Below are positions 33,672-40,978 of a stretch of DNA of 64,000 bases, piece after piece. Source of the stretch: Xanthocytophaga flava. GTDB taxonomy: Bacteria > Bacteroidota > Bacteroidia > Cytophagales > 172606-1. Within the stretch, counting starts at the first letter, position 1; each line of letters starts with the position of its first letter. The translations under genes were made by a program, and so were the position numbers. The stretch is from the NCBI GenBank assembly GCA_030068525.1, contig JASJOS010000005.1, positions 1-64,000 of the forward strand. The letters run 5' to 3'. The notes beneath the pieces are model-generated. The model made no database searches. It saw only the letters and a list, made by a program, of their open reading frames with translations, and was not told where the DNA came from.

Positions 33672-34625
33672 TTATCTTCTTCTTTTCTGGCGAGAGCCAC
33701 CTGTACCGCCAGAAAATTTAGGTCTTCTGAACTTAACATTGCTACGACGGGTTTTAACCAAAGGATTGATAGTATATTCTAACTTTGCGGCAACAATGAT
33801 ATAGGAATCTTTTCTATCTGGATTACCTCTCTTATGTCCTTCATTCCAGTGAATTTTATCGTTTGAGTCATATGTAGGGGCTAGTCCACCTAATTCTTTT
33901 GTCCGGTCTGCCAAAGCAGCAGCAATCGGATCCATTGTTGCATTGTTCTGGTAAACGGTACTTACATCATCTAAATAATCTGTAAATATCTTTCTATATC
34001 CCACTTCAATACTTAAATCCCACTCGTTTGCCAATGCAATCTGCACACCGAAACCAAAAGGAATAACAGGTGTAAACTGGCTATAATCGACTCCTTCTGT
34101 ATCATAACGAGGCAAGGTATACCAACTTCCCTGATACTTGGTACGAGGAGTAAAGTAACTAACACCAATACCCGCAAACAAATAAGGGCTAAAAAGAGGG
34201 CGTTGATTAAAGAATTTATTATAAGAATAAAATTCAAATATACCGGTAGCTGCTACTTCTATATTTCCTGAACGGAAAGACAAATTTCGTACAGCATTTT
34301 TCCCACCTGCATCAGTTGATGCCAAGCGAAAATAGGCCCCTTCCATACGTGCACGAACCCGCCCACCAAAACGATAATCAAATCCCAGATTAAAGTAAGG
34401 TCTCACACTTATACAATCTCCAGTTTCACACAAATCACCAAAATAAGTTGCGCTTCCTACTCCAACAGAAAGCTTCATTACTCCATAGTTGCTAAGCCCA
34501 CTATACAAGCGAGAATTTCGCAAAGGCCCCCGTTGGCGGGATCTCTGGGCTTCGGCTACACTTGTAGCCAGAAAAAATGCCAATAAAACGAATCCACATG
34601 TAAAGTGTAAAATATCTTTTCTCAT
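33672..34625 (-). CDS. Outer-membrane beta-barrel protein, DUF6089-like
   Basis: 317 residues from ATG 34625; the longer frame starting at 34685 would put 20 extra residues before the signal peptide. The signal (RKDILHFTCGFVLLAFFLATSVAEAQ) is followed by a mature protein with alternating aromatic and polar residues: GVGSATYFGDLCE near the start, FDYRFGGRVRARMEGAYFRL, LFAGIGVSYFTPR, WDLSIEVGYRKIF, IVAAKLEYTI. This is an 8-10 strand barrel of the DUF6089 type, common in Cytophagales. A basic, Arg-rich tail ends it. Lies 63 bases downstream of pcm and could share its transcript. Function unknown. Confidence 0.85.
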   Translation of the reverse strand: MRKDILHFTCGFVLLAFFLATSVAEAQRSRQRGPLRNSRLYSGLSNYGVMKLSVGVGSATYFGDLCETGDCISVRPYFNLGFDYRFGGRVRARMEGAYFRLASTDAGGKNAVRNLSFRSGNIEVAATGIFEFYSYNKFFNQRPLFSPYLFAGIGVSYFTPRTKYQGSWYTLPRYDTEGVDYSQFTPVIPFGFGVQIALANEWDLSIEVGYRKIFTDYLDDVSTVYQNNATMDPIAAALADRTKELGGLAPTYDSNDKIHWNEGHKRGNPDRKDSYIIVAAKLEYTINPLVKTRRSNVKFRRPKFSGGTGGSRQKRRR

Positions 34626-34688
34626 AAAAAAATGGTTAGCACAGCGTAATTGCGAACAAAAATAACGGAATATCAAAAAAATCAAAAA

Positions 34689-35360
34689 TTATTTCCAACC
34701 GTATTTACCCAAAAGAGGCACAAAACTAAATAAGTCAAATATTTCTGTATCAAACTGTTGAAAAACATTACATGTTATGCGGTACATCTTCTGGGTTTTA
34801 GGCTGTCCTACAGGTATCACTAGTTTGCCACCAGGACTCAATTGATGCAATAAATCCTCAGGAACAGAAGGCGCACCCGCTGTAACCAGTATACGATCAA
34901 ATGGCGCATAAGTTGGCAACCCCAACGATCCATCACCTAAAAATGTGTGAATAGAATAATGTAATTGTTCAAATAACTTTCTGGTCCTTTGATAAAGAGT
35001 TTGATTAAGTTCTATTGTATATAGTTCTATTGGCCATTGGTACAATACTGCAGCCTGATACCCAGACCCTGTACCTATCTCTAAAATTTTATTCCCTTCC
35101 TTAATATCCAGTAACTGTGTCTGATAGGCTACAGTATAGGGTTGAGAAATGGTTTGCCCCTCGCCTATTTGCAGTGCATGATCAGCATAGGCTTCTTCAG
35201 GCTCTGTGTTTATAGGTACAAAAAAATGCCGTGGCACTCTCTCTATTGCCTCCAACACCTCTGAAGATGTAATTCCTTTCTCTGCCAAGCTATTTACTAA
35301 CTGTTTTCGCAAAGCTTTAAATTCTTCTGAATCATATATATCATATCGTTTCCCTCTCAT
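34689..35360 (-). CDS. pcm: Protein-L-isoaspartate O-methyltransferase
   Basis: 223 residues from ATG 35360. An upstream in-frame ATG at 35429 is rejected since a strong terminator (35381-35414) lies between the two. Motifs of the family are clear: ERVPRHFFVP, a GEGQTISQPYTVAYQTQLL region (substrate and Ser/Thr loop), the SAM-binding LEIGTGSGYQAAVL, GDGSLG and FDRILVTAGAPSVP. It repairs isoaspartyl residues in aged proteins by methylation using S-adenosylmethionine. It is followed 63 bases later by the DUF6089 gene; the two are likely cotranscribed. Confidence 0.95.
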   Translation of the reverse strand: MRGKRYDIYDSEEFKALRKQLVNSLAEKGITSSEVLEAIERVPRHFFVPINTEPEEAYADHALQIGEGQTISQPYTVAYQTQLLDIKEGNKILEIGTGSGYQAAVLYQWPIELYTIELNQTLYQRTRKLFEQLHYSIHTFLGDGSLGLPTYAPFDRILVTAGAPSVPEDLLHQLSPGGKLVIPVGQPKTQKMYRITCNVFQQFDTEIFDLFSFVPLLGKYGWK

Positions 35361-35380
35361 AATAAACAAGTTACAAAAAA

Positions 35381-35414
35381 AGCAAGCCAAGCAGTTGCTT
35401 GGCTTGCTTTTTTT
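35381..35414. terminator. Strong bidirectional terminator upstream of pcm
   Basis: AGCAAGCCAAGCA (35381-35393) and TGCTTGGCTTGCT (35396-35408) are perfect inverted repeats flanked by A7 and T7 runs. It ends the PspC-protein transcript and separates it from pcm. Confidence 0.93.
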
Positions 35415-35431
35415 AACAAATAGAATCAAAT

Positions 35432-37870
35432 CTATTCTTTCTCAATAGAGCCTCCACTATTTGCTTTACCATTTACGCGAGCATCGCCACGGTAGCGGAT
35501 ATGACCACCACTATTGGCATTCGCCTCCAACTGTTGATTTACATTAAGTTCAACAGAAGCGCCGCTGTTTGCATTCACATCAGCATTCTCGGCTTCCAGG
35601 TCAAATGCTGATAGCTGAGCGGCGCTGGTCGCGTCAACATTCAGATCTTTTGTATTTCCACGTAAAGTTAATTGTCCGGCAGAACTTACATCTACCTTTA
35701 ATTCATCAGCATCTACATCAATTTCACCTCTTGCTCCTGCTGAGATATCAATATCCAAATCATGTAAATCATCAAAATTATGTACCTCAAATGAAGTTGC
35801 ACCTGAGAAATCGAATCCTTCTGCATCAGGCATAGTAATATGTATTGTTAAACGTGGCCCTTCCTCCCGGTTCCACTCTTCCCATTTAAACAAAGGCTTT
35901 CTCCAGGTAATTTCCAGCTCATCTCCATTCTTATCAAATTCAACATCATCAATGTCGTCATCATTACCTTCTATAGCTACTCGATATCTATCGTCCTGCT
36001 CAACAATCACCTGAAAAGGTCCTCTAATACGTAAGTGTTTAAAATCTCTGTAATCACGTCTGGTACTATTGCTATAAAATTCCTCATTATCAAACTCTTT
36101 TCCCTGGTTACATGTAATACAAACCAATCCTTCTCTCTCCGTAAACTGGAAAATATTTCCGTTCATTTGTGAGGTATTATATCCATTCCGATATAATGTA
36201 TTCTCAAGAATATTCTCCAGTTCAGGGTCCATCCGGAATTTCTTTCCATAAGGAATATATAACTTCATATGTAATTCCTGGTGACGGAATTTTGCCCCTT
36301 TCTTATATTCAAAATGAGAATCAAAGATCAGTGTAGTATCTCTTTGAACTACATTATAGTCTATCATCTGAGCATTTTCCTGAGCATCTTCTCTTGAAGA
36401 TCCTCTTGCTTCAAATTTCTGTTCCAGTTTAGGTTCGTTCCCACTAAACCCTTCAATCTCCAGTCTGGCACGTTGATTCCAGTCATCACCAACATCATTC
36501 AGATCAATAAATAAACCTTTGTCACCAACCGTGTATTCTGTAGTTTTTTCAAAGGTAGCCTCTCGTCTGAATTCATTTATTACTCTAGGAACTGTAAACG
36601 CAACTCCCAAAAGTGCCAATATCCAGAGGCTAAATAGTGTCCAACCAACAGGTTGATTCAATACAACACGTTTTGACAATAAACTCAGGCCAATGACTCC
36701 CAAAAATATGGCAGGAATTCCCATGCCAGCAAATGCAGCCAGCCAGCCAAAGAACGGGAATGTGTTATGAAACATAGCTACCGGCAAACTACCCACAACA
36801 ATTGAATCAGGAGCATCCCATCCAATTCCTATACCTAGAAATATAAGAGCAGCAAACAACAAGGATACAGCTATGATCACCACCATTAACCCTGCAAATA
36901 TTCGTGCAGCTTCTACCAGAAAAACAGCCAAAGGGCCTAACACTTTTCCTAATGCTTCAAACACTGCAGCTATGGCACGAAACGGAAACAGGATGATTTT
37001 AGTGGCTGTATTCTCAGGAGCATTTACATCACCTTGAATGTTTTTTTTTACATTGGCCTCTATGTTGGTTAATGTCACAGGCTCCCCTTGCATCTCCATC
37101 TTTTCTGTAAGAGATTTTGCCTCTGGCATACTAATCCATAATACAATGTATAGAAGGATCCCTGTTCCAAATAATAATACTGCCAACACAAATAACAACC
37201 GGATAATGGTCACATCAGTATTAAAATAAGCAGCAAGCCCACTACATACTCCACCTAGAGTACGATTATCAGGATTACGATATAATTTCTTAAAAGGCTG
37301 GCTCTCTTCCAGACTTCTCGAACCAGGAACTACAATCCAAAGTACAACATAGGCAACGAATGCAGTACCAGAGAAAGAACCTGGTAAGAAGAATAAATCC
37401 AGTAATGTTCCAACAAATAAAAGACGTATCCAGACAGGGTCAATTTCAAAATAAGCAGCTATGCCTGAACAAACACCTCCCAGCACCTTTCTGTCGAGAT
37501 CACGAAATAATCGTTTGGGTTTGGCATTGTTCAAGCTAGCAGCCTCATTGTAAGCGTTGTTGTTCTGTTTAGTTTTCGTAGTTGTAGTAGCAAGTTCTTC
37601 GTCAGCGATCGCCTCAAAATCAGGGATATTACCCATTGTGGCGATCAAATTATCTACATCTTCAGATGTAATTACCTGTTTGCCGGCATTTAGCTTACCG
37701 GAAAATATTTCAGCGATTCTGTTTTCAATATCTGATATAATCTCTACTCCGTCCTCATAGTTGGAAAAATAGCGTTGTACTCCGGACAAATAACTCTTCA
37801 GTTTCTCATACCCATCTTCTTCAATGTAGAAGATCATACCACTTATATTAATACTGATTGTCTTTTTCAT
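35432..37870 (-). CDS. PspC-domain membrane protein with C-terminal GIN (DUF2807) domain
   Basis: 812 residues. After an N-terminal cytoplasmic region (about 1-110) come two consecutive PspC domains (about 118-180 and 197-255), each beginning LxRxxDxRxLGGVCSGxAAYF and ending in a hydrophobic helix. A further block of about four membrane helices spans roughly 290-440. The C-terminal part from about 590 is an adhesin-like GIN/DUF2807 beta-helix (FKHLRIRGPFQVIVEQDDRY, then short repeats with VDADELKVDVSSAGQL). PspC proteins sense envelope stress in the phage-shock response. The gene is 104 bases downstream of a PadR repressor gene, which probably controls it. Confidence 0.88.
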   Translation of the reverse strand: MKKTISINISGMIFYIEEDGYEKLKSYLSGVQRYFSNYEDGVEIISDIENRIAEIFSGKLNAGKQVITSEDVDNLIATMGNIPDFEAIADEELATTTTKTKQNNNAYNEAASLNNAKPKRLFRDLDRKVLGGVCSGIAAYFEIDPVWIRLLFVGTLLDLFFLPGSFSGTAFVAYVVLWIVVPGSRSLEESQPFKKLYRNPDNRTLGGVCSGLAAYFNTDVTIIRLLFVLAVLLFGTGILLYIVLWISMPEAKSLTEKMEMQGEPVTLTNIEANVKKNIQGDVNAPENTATKIILFPFRAIAAVFEALGKVLGPLAVFLVEAARIFAGLMVVIIAVSLLFAALIFLGIGIGWDAPDSIVVGSLPVAMFHNTFPFFGWLAAFAGMGIPAIFLGVIGLSLLSKRVVLNQPVGWTLFSLWILALLGVAFTVPRVINEFRREATFEKTTEYTVGDKGLFIDLNDVGDDWNQRARLEIEGFSGNEPKLEQKFEARGSSREDAQENAQMIDYNVVQRDTTLIFDSHFEYKKGAKFRHQELHMKLYIPYGKKFRMDPELENILENTLYRNGYNTSQMNGNIFQFTEREGLVCITCNQGKEFDNEEFYSNSTRRDYRDFKHLRIRGPFQVIVEQDDRYRVAIEGNDDDIDDVEFDKNGDELEITWRKPLFKWEEWNREEGPRLTIHITMPDAEGFDFSGATSFEVHNFDDLHDLDIDISAGARGEIDVDADELKVDVSSAGQLTLRGNTKDLNVDATSAAQLSAFDLEAENADVNANSGASVELNVNQQLEANANSGGHIRYRGDARVNGKANSGGSIEKE

Positions 37871-37974
37871 ATGTATAAAGTTTGGAAGCCGACTGCAATA
37901 GATTCTGATCTATACTAAGTTTGATTATCAATTATTTATGAATATCGTAACAGCTGGTAACCTGACTATTTTCT

Positions 37975-38355
37975 CTAAGGAGCATATTCTTCTTCTGTAA
38001 ATGAATTTCCCTCTGAAGCATTCCCATTTTTGTGCTGTATTATCTGTTGTGTAGAAGATACCAACTCCTCCCATGTTTTCTGTAACTCTATCAGAAACTG
38101 TTTACCAGTGTCAGTGAGTGTATAATATTTGCGAGGAGGACCAGAAACGGATTCAACCCATTTGTATTCTACTAGTCCTGCATTTTTTAAGCGTGTTAGT
38201 AAAGGATAGAGTGTCCCTTCTACCACCATAATCTTGGCAGCAGTCAACTCCTCCAACATATCGGATGCGTAAACCTCCCCACGGGATATGATATGAAGTA
38301 TGCAGAACTCCAGAATCCCTTTACGCATCTGCACTTGTGTATTTTCGACGTTCAT
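37975..38355 (-). CDS. PadR-family transcriptional regulator
   Basis: 126 residues. The winged helix starts with KGILEFCILHII and continues with YASDMLEELTAAKI, EGTLYPLLTRLKNAGLVEYKW and the wing SGPPRKYYTLTDTGKQFL, all hallmarks of PadR. The C-terminal tail is hydrophilic and Glu-rich. PadR proteins usually repress a neighbouring membrane or transport gene; here that would be the PspC-GIN gene behind it. A PadR plus PspC pair is common in this phylum. Its promoter region contains three AAGGTA repeats (38444-38478). Confidence 0.93.
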   Translation of the reverse strand: MNVENTQVQMRKGILEFCILHIISRGEVYASDMLEELTAAKIMVVEGTLYPLLTRLKNAGLVEYKWVESVSGPPRKYYTLTDTGKQFLIELQKTWEELVSSTQQIIQHKNGNASEGNSFTEEEYAP

Positions 38356-38441
38356 ATTTTCTCACTAATTGAATGATAAAAGCATTGATGAATCAAACTG
38401 CCATAGTGTTATTCACTCGTTGTTTTATTTATTGAACACTA

Positions 38442-38478
38442 CAAAGGTAAAAGAAGGTACTATGTAAAACAAGGTACT
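38442..38478 (-). promoter_or_regulatory. Promoter and likely autoregulatory site of the PadR-PspC operon
   Basis: Read on the minus strand, TTG (38472-38470), a 20-base spacer and a perfect -7 element TACCTTTG (38449-38442) form a Bacteroidota promoter with an 80-base leader. The hexamer AAGGTA occurs three times on the plus strand (38444, 38454, 38471), the last two extended to AAGGTACT, inside the promoter: a plausible repressor site. Confidence 0.5.
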
Positions 38479-38577
38479 TTATAAGATATTCATCCTTCAT
38501 AGGTTAAAAGGAGAAAAATATGGATGAGTGGTAATAAAGTCAGAGCCTATAAAAAGTGTATGCTGCTAAAATCCTGT

Positions 38578-38585
38578 TATTTTTG
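38578..38585 (+). promoter_or_regulatory. Candidate -7 element of the WYL regulator gene
   Basis: TATTTTTG matches TAnnTTTG exactly and lies 28 bases before ATG 38614, giving a short leader and excluding the longer start at 38524. Confidence 0.45.
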
Positions 38586-38613
38586 TATTTGTAACCTTTT
38601 ATCAGAAATAACT

Positions 38614-39591
38614 ATGAACCGTATAGACCGCTTACAAGCTATCCTGACTCAGTTACAAAGCAAACGAATTGTGAAAGCACAGGAGATTGCAGACCGATTC
38701 GAGATTAGTTTGCGCACTGTATATCGCGATATCCGGGCCTTGGAAGAAGGAGGGGTTCCCATTGGAGCAGAAGCAGGTATAGGTTATTACCTAATGGAAG
38801 GATATCATCTGCCGCCTGTAATGTTTTCAAATACAGAAGCCCATGCACTATTATTAGGTGCCAAATTAATAGAGAATATGGCGGATCAATCTGTTGATAC
38901 AGCATTCCAATCCGCGTTATATAAGATCAAGTCTGTATTAAAAACAAATTCCAAAGACAGTCTGGAGGATCTGGATCAGCGCATAAAAGTAGTTTCCAGT
39001 ACACGCACTGCCCCTCAAACATTTGATAGTCATTTCCTTTCTGATATTCAACAAGCATTAGCTCAGCATCAAACATTAACCATCGAATATTTCTCCTCAT
39101 ACAACACTAAATTGACTGAACGTACAGTAGAGCCTGTAGGATTGCTCTATTATAACTCAGACTGGCATATGATTGCTTATTGTCTGCTTCGTAATGATTA
39201 TCGGGACTTTCGTGTAGATCGAATTAAAAGTCTGAAGTTCTCCAAAACTTTTAAAAGCCGTTCTTCAGATACTCTCCAAAATTACCTGGATAATCTTGCA
39301 AGAACTGAACATCTGGAAGAAGCAGTTGTCATCTTTGATAAAGAGATACTGCGTTATGCAGCTCCACAAAGATATGGGTATGGATTTGTATCAGAAGAAG
39401 ATCTGGGGAATCAGGTACGTATGCGTTTTTTAGTAGGCTCTACTATGGGTATGGCACACTGGCTACTTATGTATACTAATGCTGTCACTATCGAATCGCC
39501 CTTCGGCCTGAAAGAAGCTGTCCAAAAACTGGTCATAGAGTTACAGGGACACTACTTTGCAGAATCTCAACCAATCATAGCAAACGAGTAA
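38614..39591 (+). CDS. WYL-domain HTH transcriptional regulator (YafY type)
   Basis: 325 residues from ATG 38614 (an ATG 90 bases earlier precedes the -7 element and would add a Cys-rich extension). The N-terminal DeoR-like helix-turn-helix is NRIDRLQAILTQLQSKRIV, then EIADRFEISLRTVYRDIRAL, followed by a wing GVPIGAEAGIGYYL. A WYL-type domain follows (about 140-215; LTIEYFSSYNTKLTERTVEPVGLLYY, WHMIAYCLLRNDYRDFRVDRI) and a C-terminal WCX region. WYL regulators respond to nucleic-acid or nucleotide ligands. Standing alone next to PadR and DUF2721 genes, its target is not apparent. Confidence 0.92.
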   Translation: MNRIDRLQAILTQLQSKRIVKAQEIADRFEISLRTVYRDIRALEEGGVPIGAEAGIGYYLMEGYHLPPVMFSNTEAHALLLGAKLIENMADQSVDTAFQSALYKIKSVLKTNSKDSLEDLDQRIKVVSSTRTAPQTFDSHFLSDIQQALAQHQTLTIEYFSSYNTKLTERTVEPVGLLYYNSDWHMIAYCLLRNDYRDFRVDRIKSLKFSKTFKSRSSDTLQNYLDNLARTEHLEEAVVIFDKEILRYAAPQRYGYGFVSEEDLGNQVRMRFLVGSTMGMAHWLLMYTNAVTIESPFGLKEAVQKLVIELQGHYFAESQPIIANE

Positions 39592-39651
39592 GCTTTCATA
39601 TAGATACAACTCAATCCATTTAAAATGGCAGAAACTGCATATAACTTTCTG

Positions 39652-40104
39652 TCATTTGTGTTTCTTTTTGAAGTTTATTTTATCTGGCAATTCTATTCCA
39701 AATTCAGAAGGCAGACTTTCCTCCATATCACTTAATTGGATATTCAATGCTTTCGTTGATTTATAAATCTCCGCTACTGAAATACTTAATGAGATCATCA
39801 ACGTTACCAGAGAAGCTCCAAATGCATAAGTAGCCAATTCCATCTTCCCATTAAAAATTAGAAACATACTTACTACACTTAAAAATAAGCTCATTACCCC
39901 TACTACCTGCATGTTTCGAATCAAATTAATACGTTGCCGCAGATTACGAATCTGTGCAATCAGTTTAGGATCATGACTATCCTGGTATAAAGCATGAAGA
40001 TTACGAATCAGGCTGGCAGTTGCCATAAAACGATTCGTATAGGCCAACATAAGTAATGATATTGTAGGAAAAATAAATGCAGGTACATTAACTGATAACT
40101 CCAT
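39652..40104 (-). CDS. DUF2721 membrane protein
   Basis: 150 residues with three predicted helices: PAFIFPTISLLMLAYTNRF near the start, then VVGVMSLFLSVVSMFLIF and YAFGASLVTLMISLSISVAEIY. The loop between (ATASLIRNLHALY, then IRNLRQRINLIRNM) is positively charged and fits the DUF2721 pattern. Function unknown. It is convergent with the WYL gene and monocistronic. Confidence 0.85.
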   Translation of the reverse strand: MELSVNVPAFIFPTISLLMLAYTNRFMATASLIRNLHALYQDSHDPKLIAQIRNLRQRINLIRNMQVVGVMSLFLSVVSMFLIFNGKMELATYAFGASLVTLMISLSISVAEIYKSTKALNIQLSDMEESLPSEFGIELPDKINFKKKHK

Positions 40105-40304
40105 AAAACAGACCGATGCTCGTTATTAACTTTTGAAATATACTATATTCCCAGCTTAAATGTCAATGACTCTGGTATATTATCACTTCCATTAACGACA
40201 GGCCTAATTACTATAGTTATTCACTTAGAATTAAAAGTATCATCTAACTATTTTTCCTTTATTCGATAAAAAATATGAAAAAATAATTATATCAGTATGC
40301 ATGC

Positions 40305-40327
40305 ATAACAATATTTTGTTATTTTTG
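40305..40327 (+). promoter_or_regulatory. Palindromic operator overlapping the MarR-gene promoter
   Basis: ATAACAA (40305-40311), four bases, TTGTTAT (40316-40322) is a perfect 7+7 bp inverted repeat of the size MarR proteins bind. It overlaps a perfect -7 element TATTTTTG (40320-40327), about 110 bases before the MarR start. In the rest of the gap 40105-40440 I see no gene. Confidence 0.55.
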
Positions 40328-40440
40328 GAGAAGTAATTTAAAGAAAAAAAGATAAGAACAATAAAATCAGGTAGGCAAAAGTTTTGCTCACAGACCTGCT
40401 TACGTCTATTTATAATACTTCCAATTGGCATTATCAATTT

Positions 40441-40911
40441 ATGAAACGCGAAGAAACCGTTGATTATCAAATAAAAGCTTGTTGGCATGCCATTTCGCGT
40501 ATGTATAATGGAGAAGCAGCGCAACATGATTTCACAATGGCTATTGGGCATGTATTGCTTACTATTGATGCAGAAAAAGGAACACCAGCCACTCACATAG
40601 GACCACTGGTAGGCCTCGAGAGTCGCAGTCTTACCCGTATGTTGCGAACACTGGAAGAAGATGGCCTGATCTATCGTGAAACAAACGCAAGAGATAAACG
40701 CTTCGTAAATGTTTTTCTAACAGAAAGTGGGAAAGACAAACGTGAAATAGCCCGTCGTACAGTGCGTGAATTTAACTTCATGATCCGAAATAATATTCCT
40801 TCTGAAAAACTGGATATCTTCTTTGATGTAGTTCAGCAAATTACCAAACTGGTAGAACAACGGCGTACCTTACAATCATCTGAATTGATGGAAACAGATC
40901 TTCCGGAATAA
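40441..40911 (+). CDS. MarR-family transcriptional regulator
   Basis: 156 residues from ATG 40441; a TTG at 40384 would add 19 residues with no family resemblance. The MarR core is visible: HDFTMAIGHVLLTIDAEKG, THIGPLVGLESRSLTRMLRTLEEDGLIYRE and the wing ARDKRFVNVFLTESGK. The region ends in a dimerisation helix. MarR-type repressors next to beta-oxidation genes often respond to acyl-CoA. Here the FadN-type multifunctional gene begins 67 bases downstream and the thiolase follows, so a three-gene operon of regulator and fatty-acid degradation enzymes is likely. The palindrome at 40305-40322 is the probable autoregulatory site. Confidence 0.93.
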   Translation: MKREETVDYQIKACWHAISRMYNGEAAQHDFTMAIGHVLLTIDAEKGTPATHIGPLVGLESRSLTRMLRTLEEDGLIYRETNARDKRFVNVFLTESGKDKREIARRTVREFNFMIRNNIPSEKLDIFFDVVQQITKLVEQRRTLQSSELMETDLPE

Positions 40912-40978
40912 TTTTAGTCATGCTCTTCATCACTAATCTATTATATATCTTTTTCATTCTTAATTCCTTTTCTGAATT

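Noticed and set aside
35361..35429. Longer start for pcm
   Set aside because: A strong bidirectional terminator lies inside this extension, and the family begins near the ATG at 35360.
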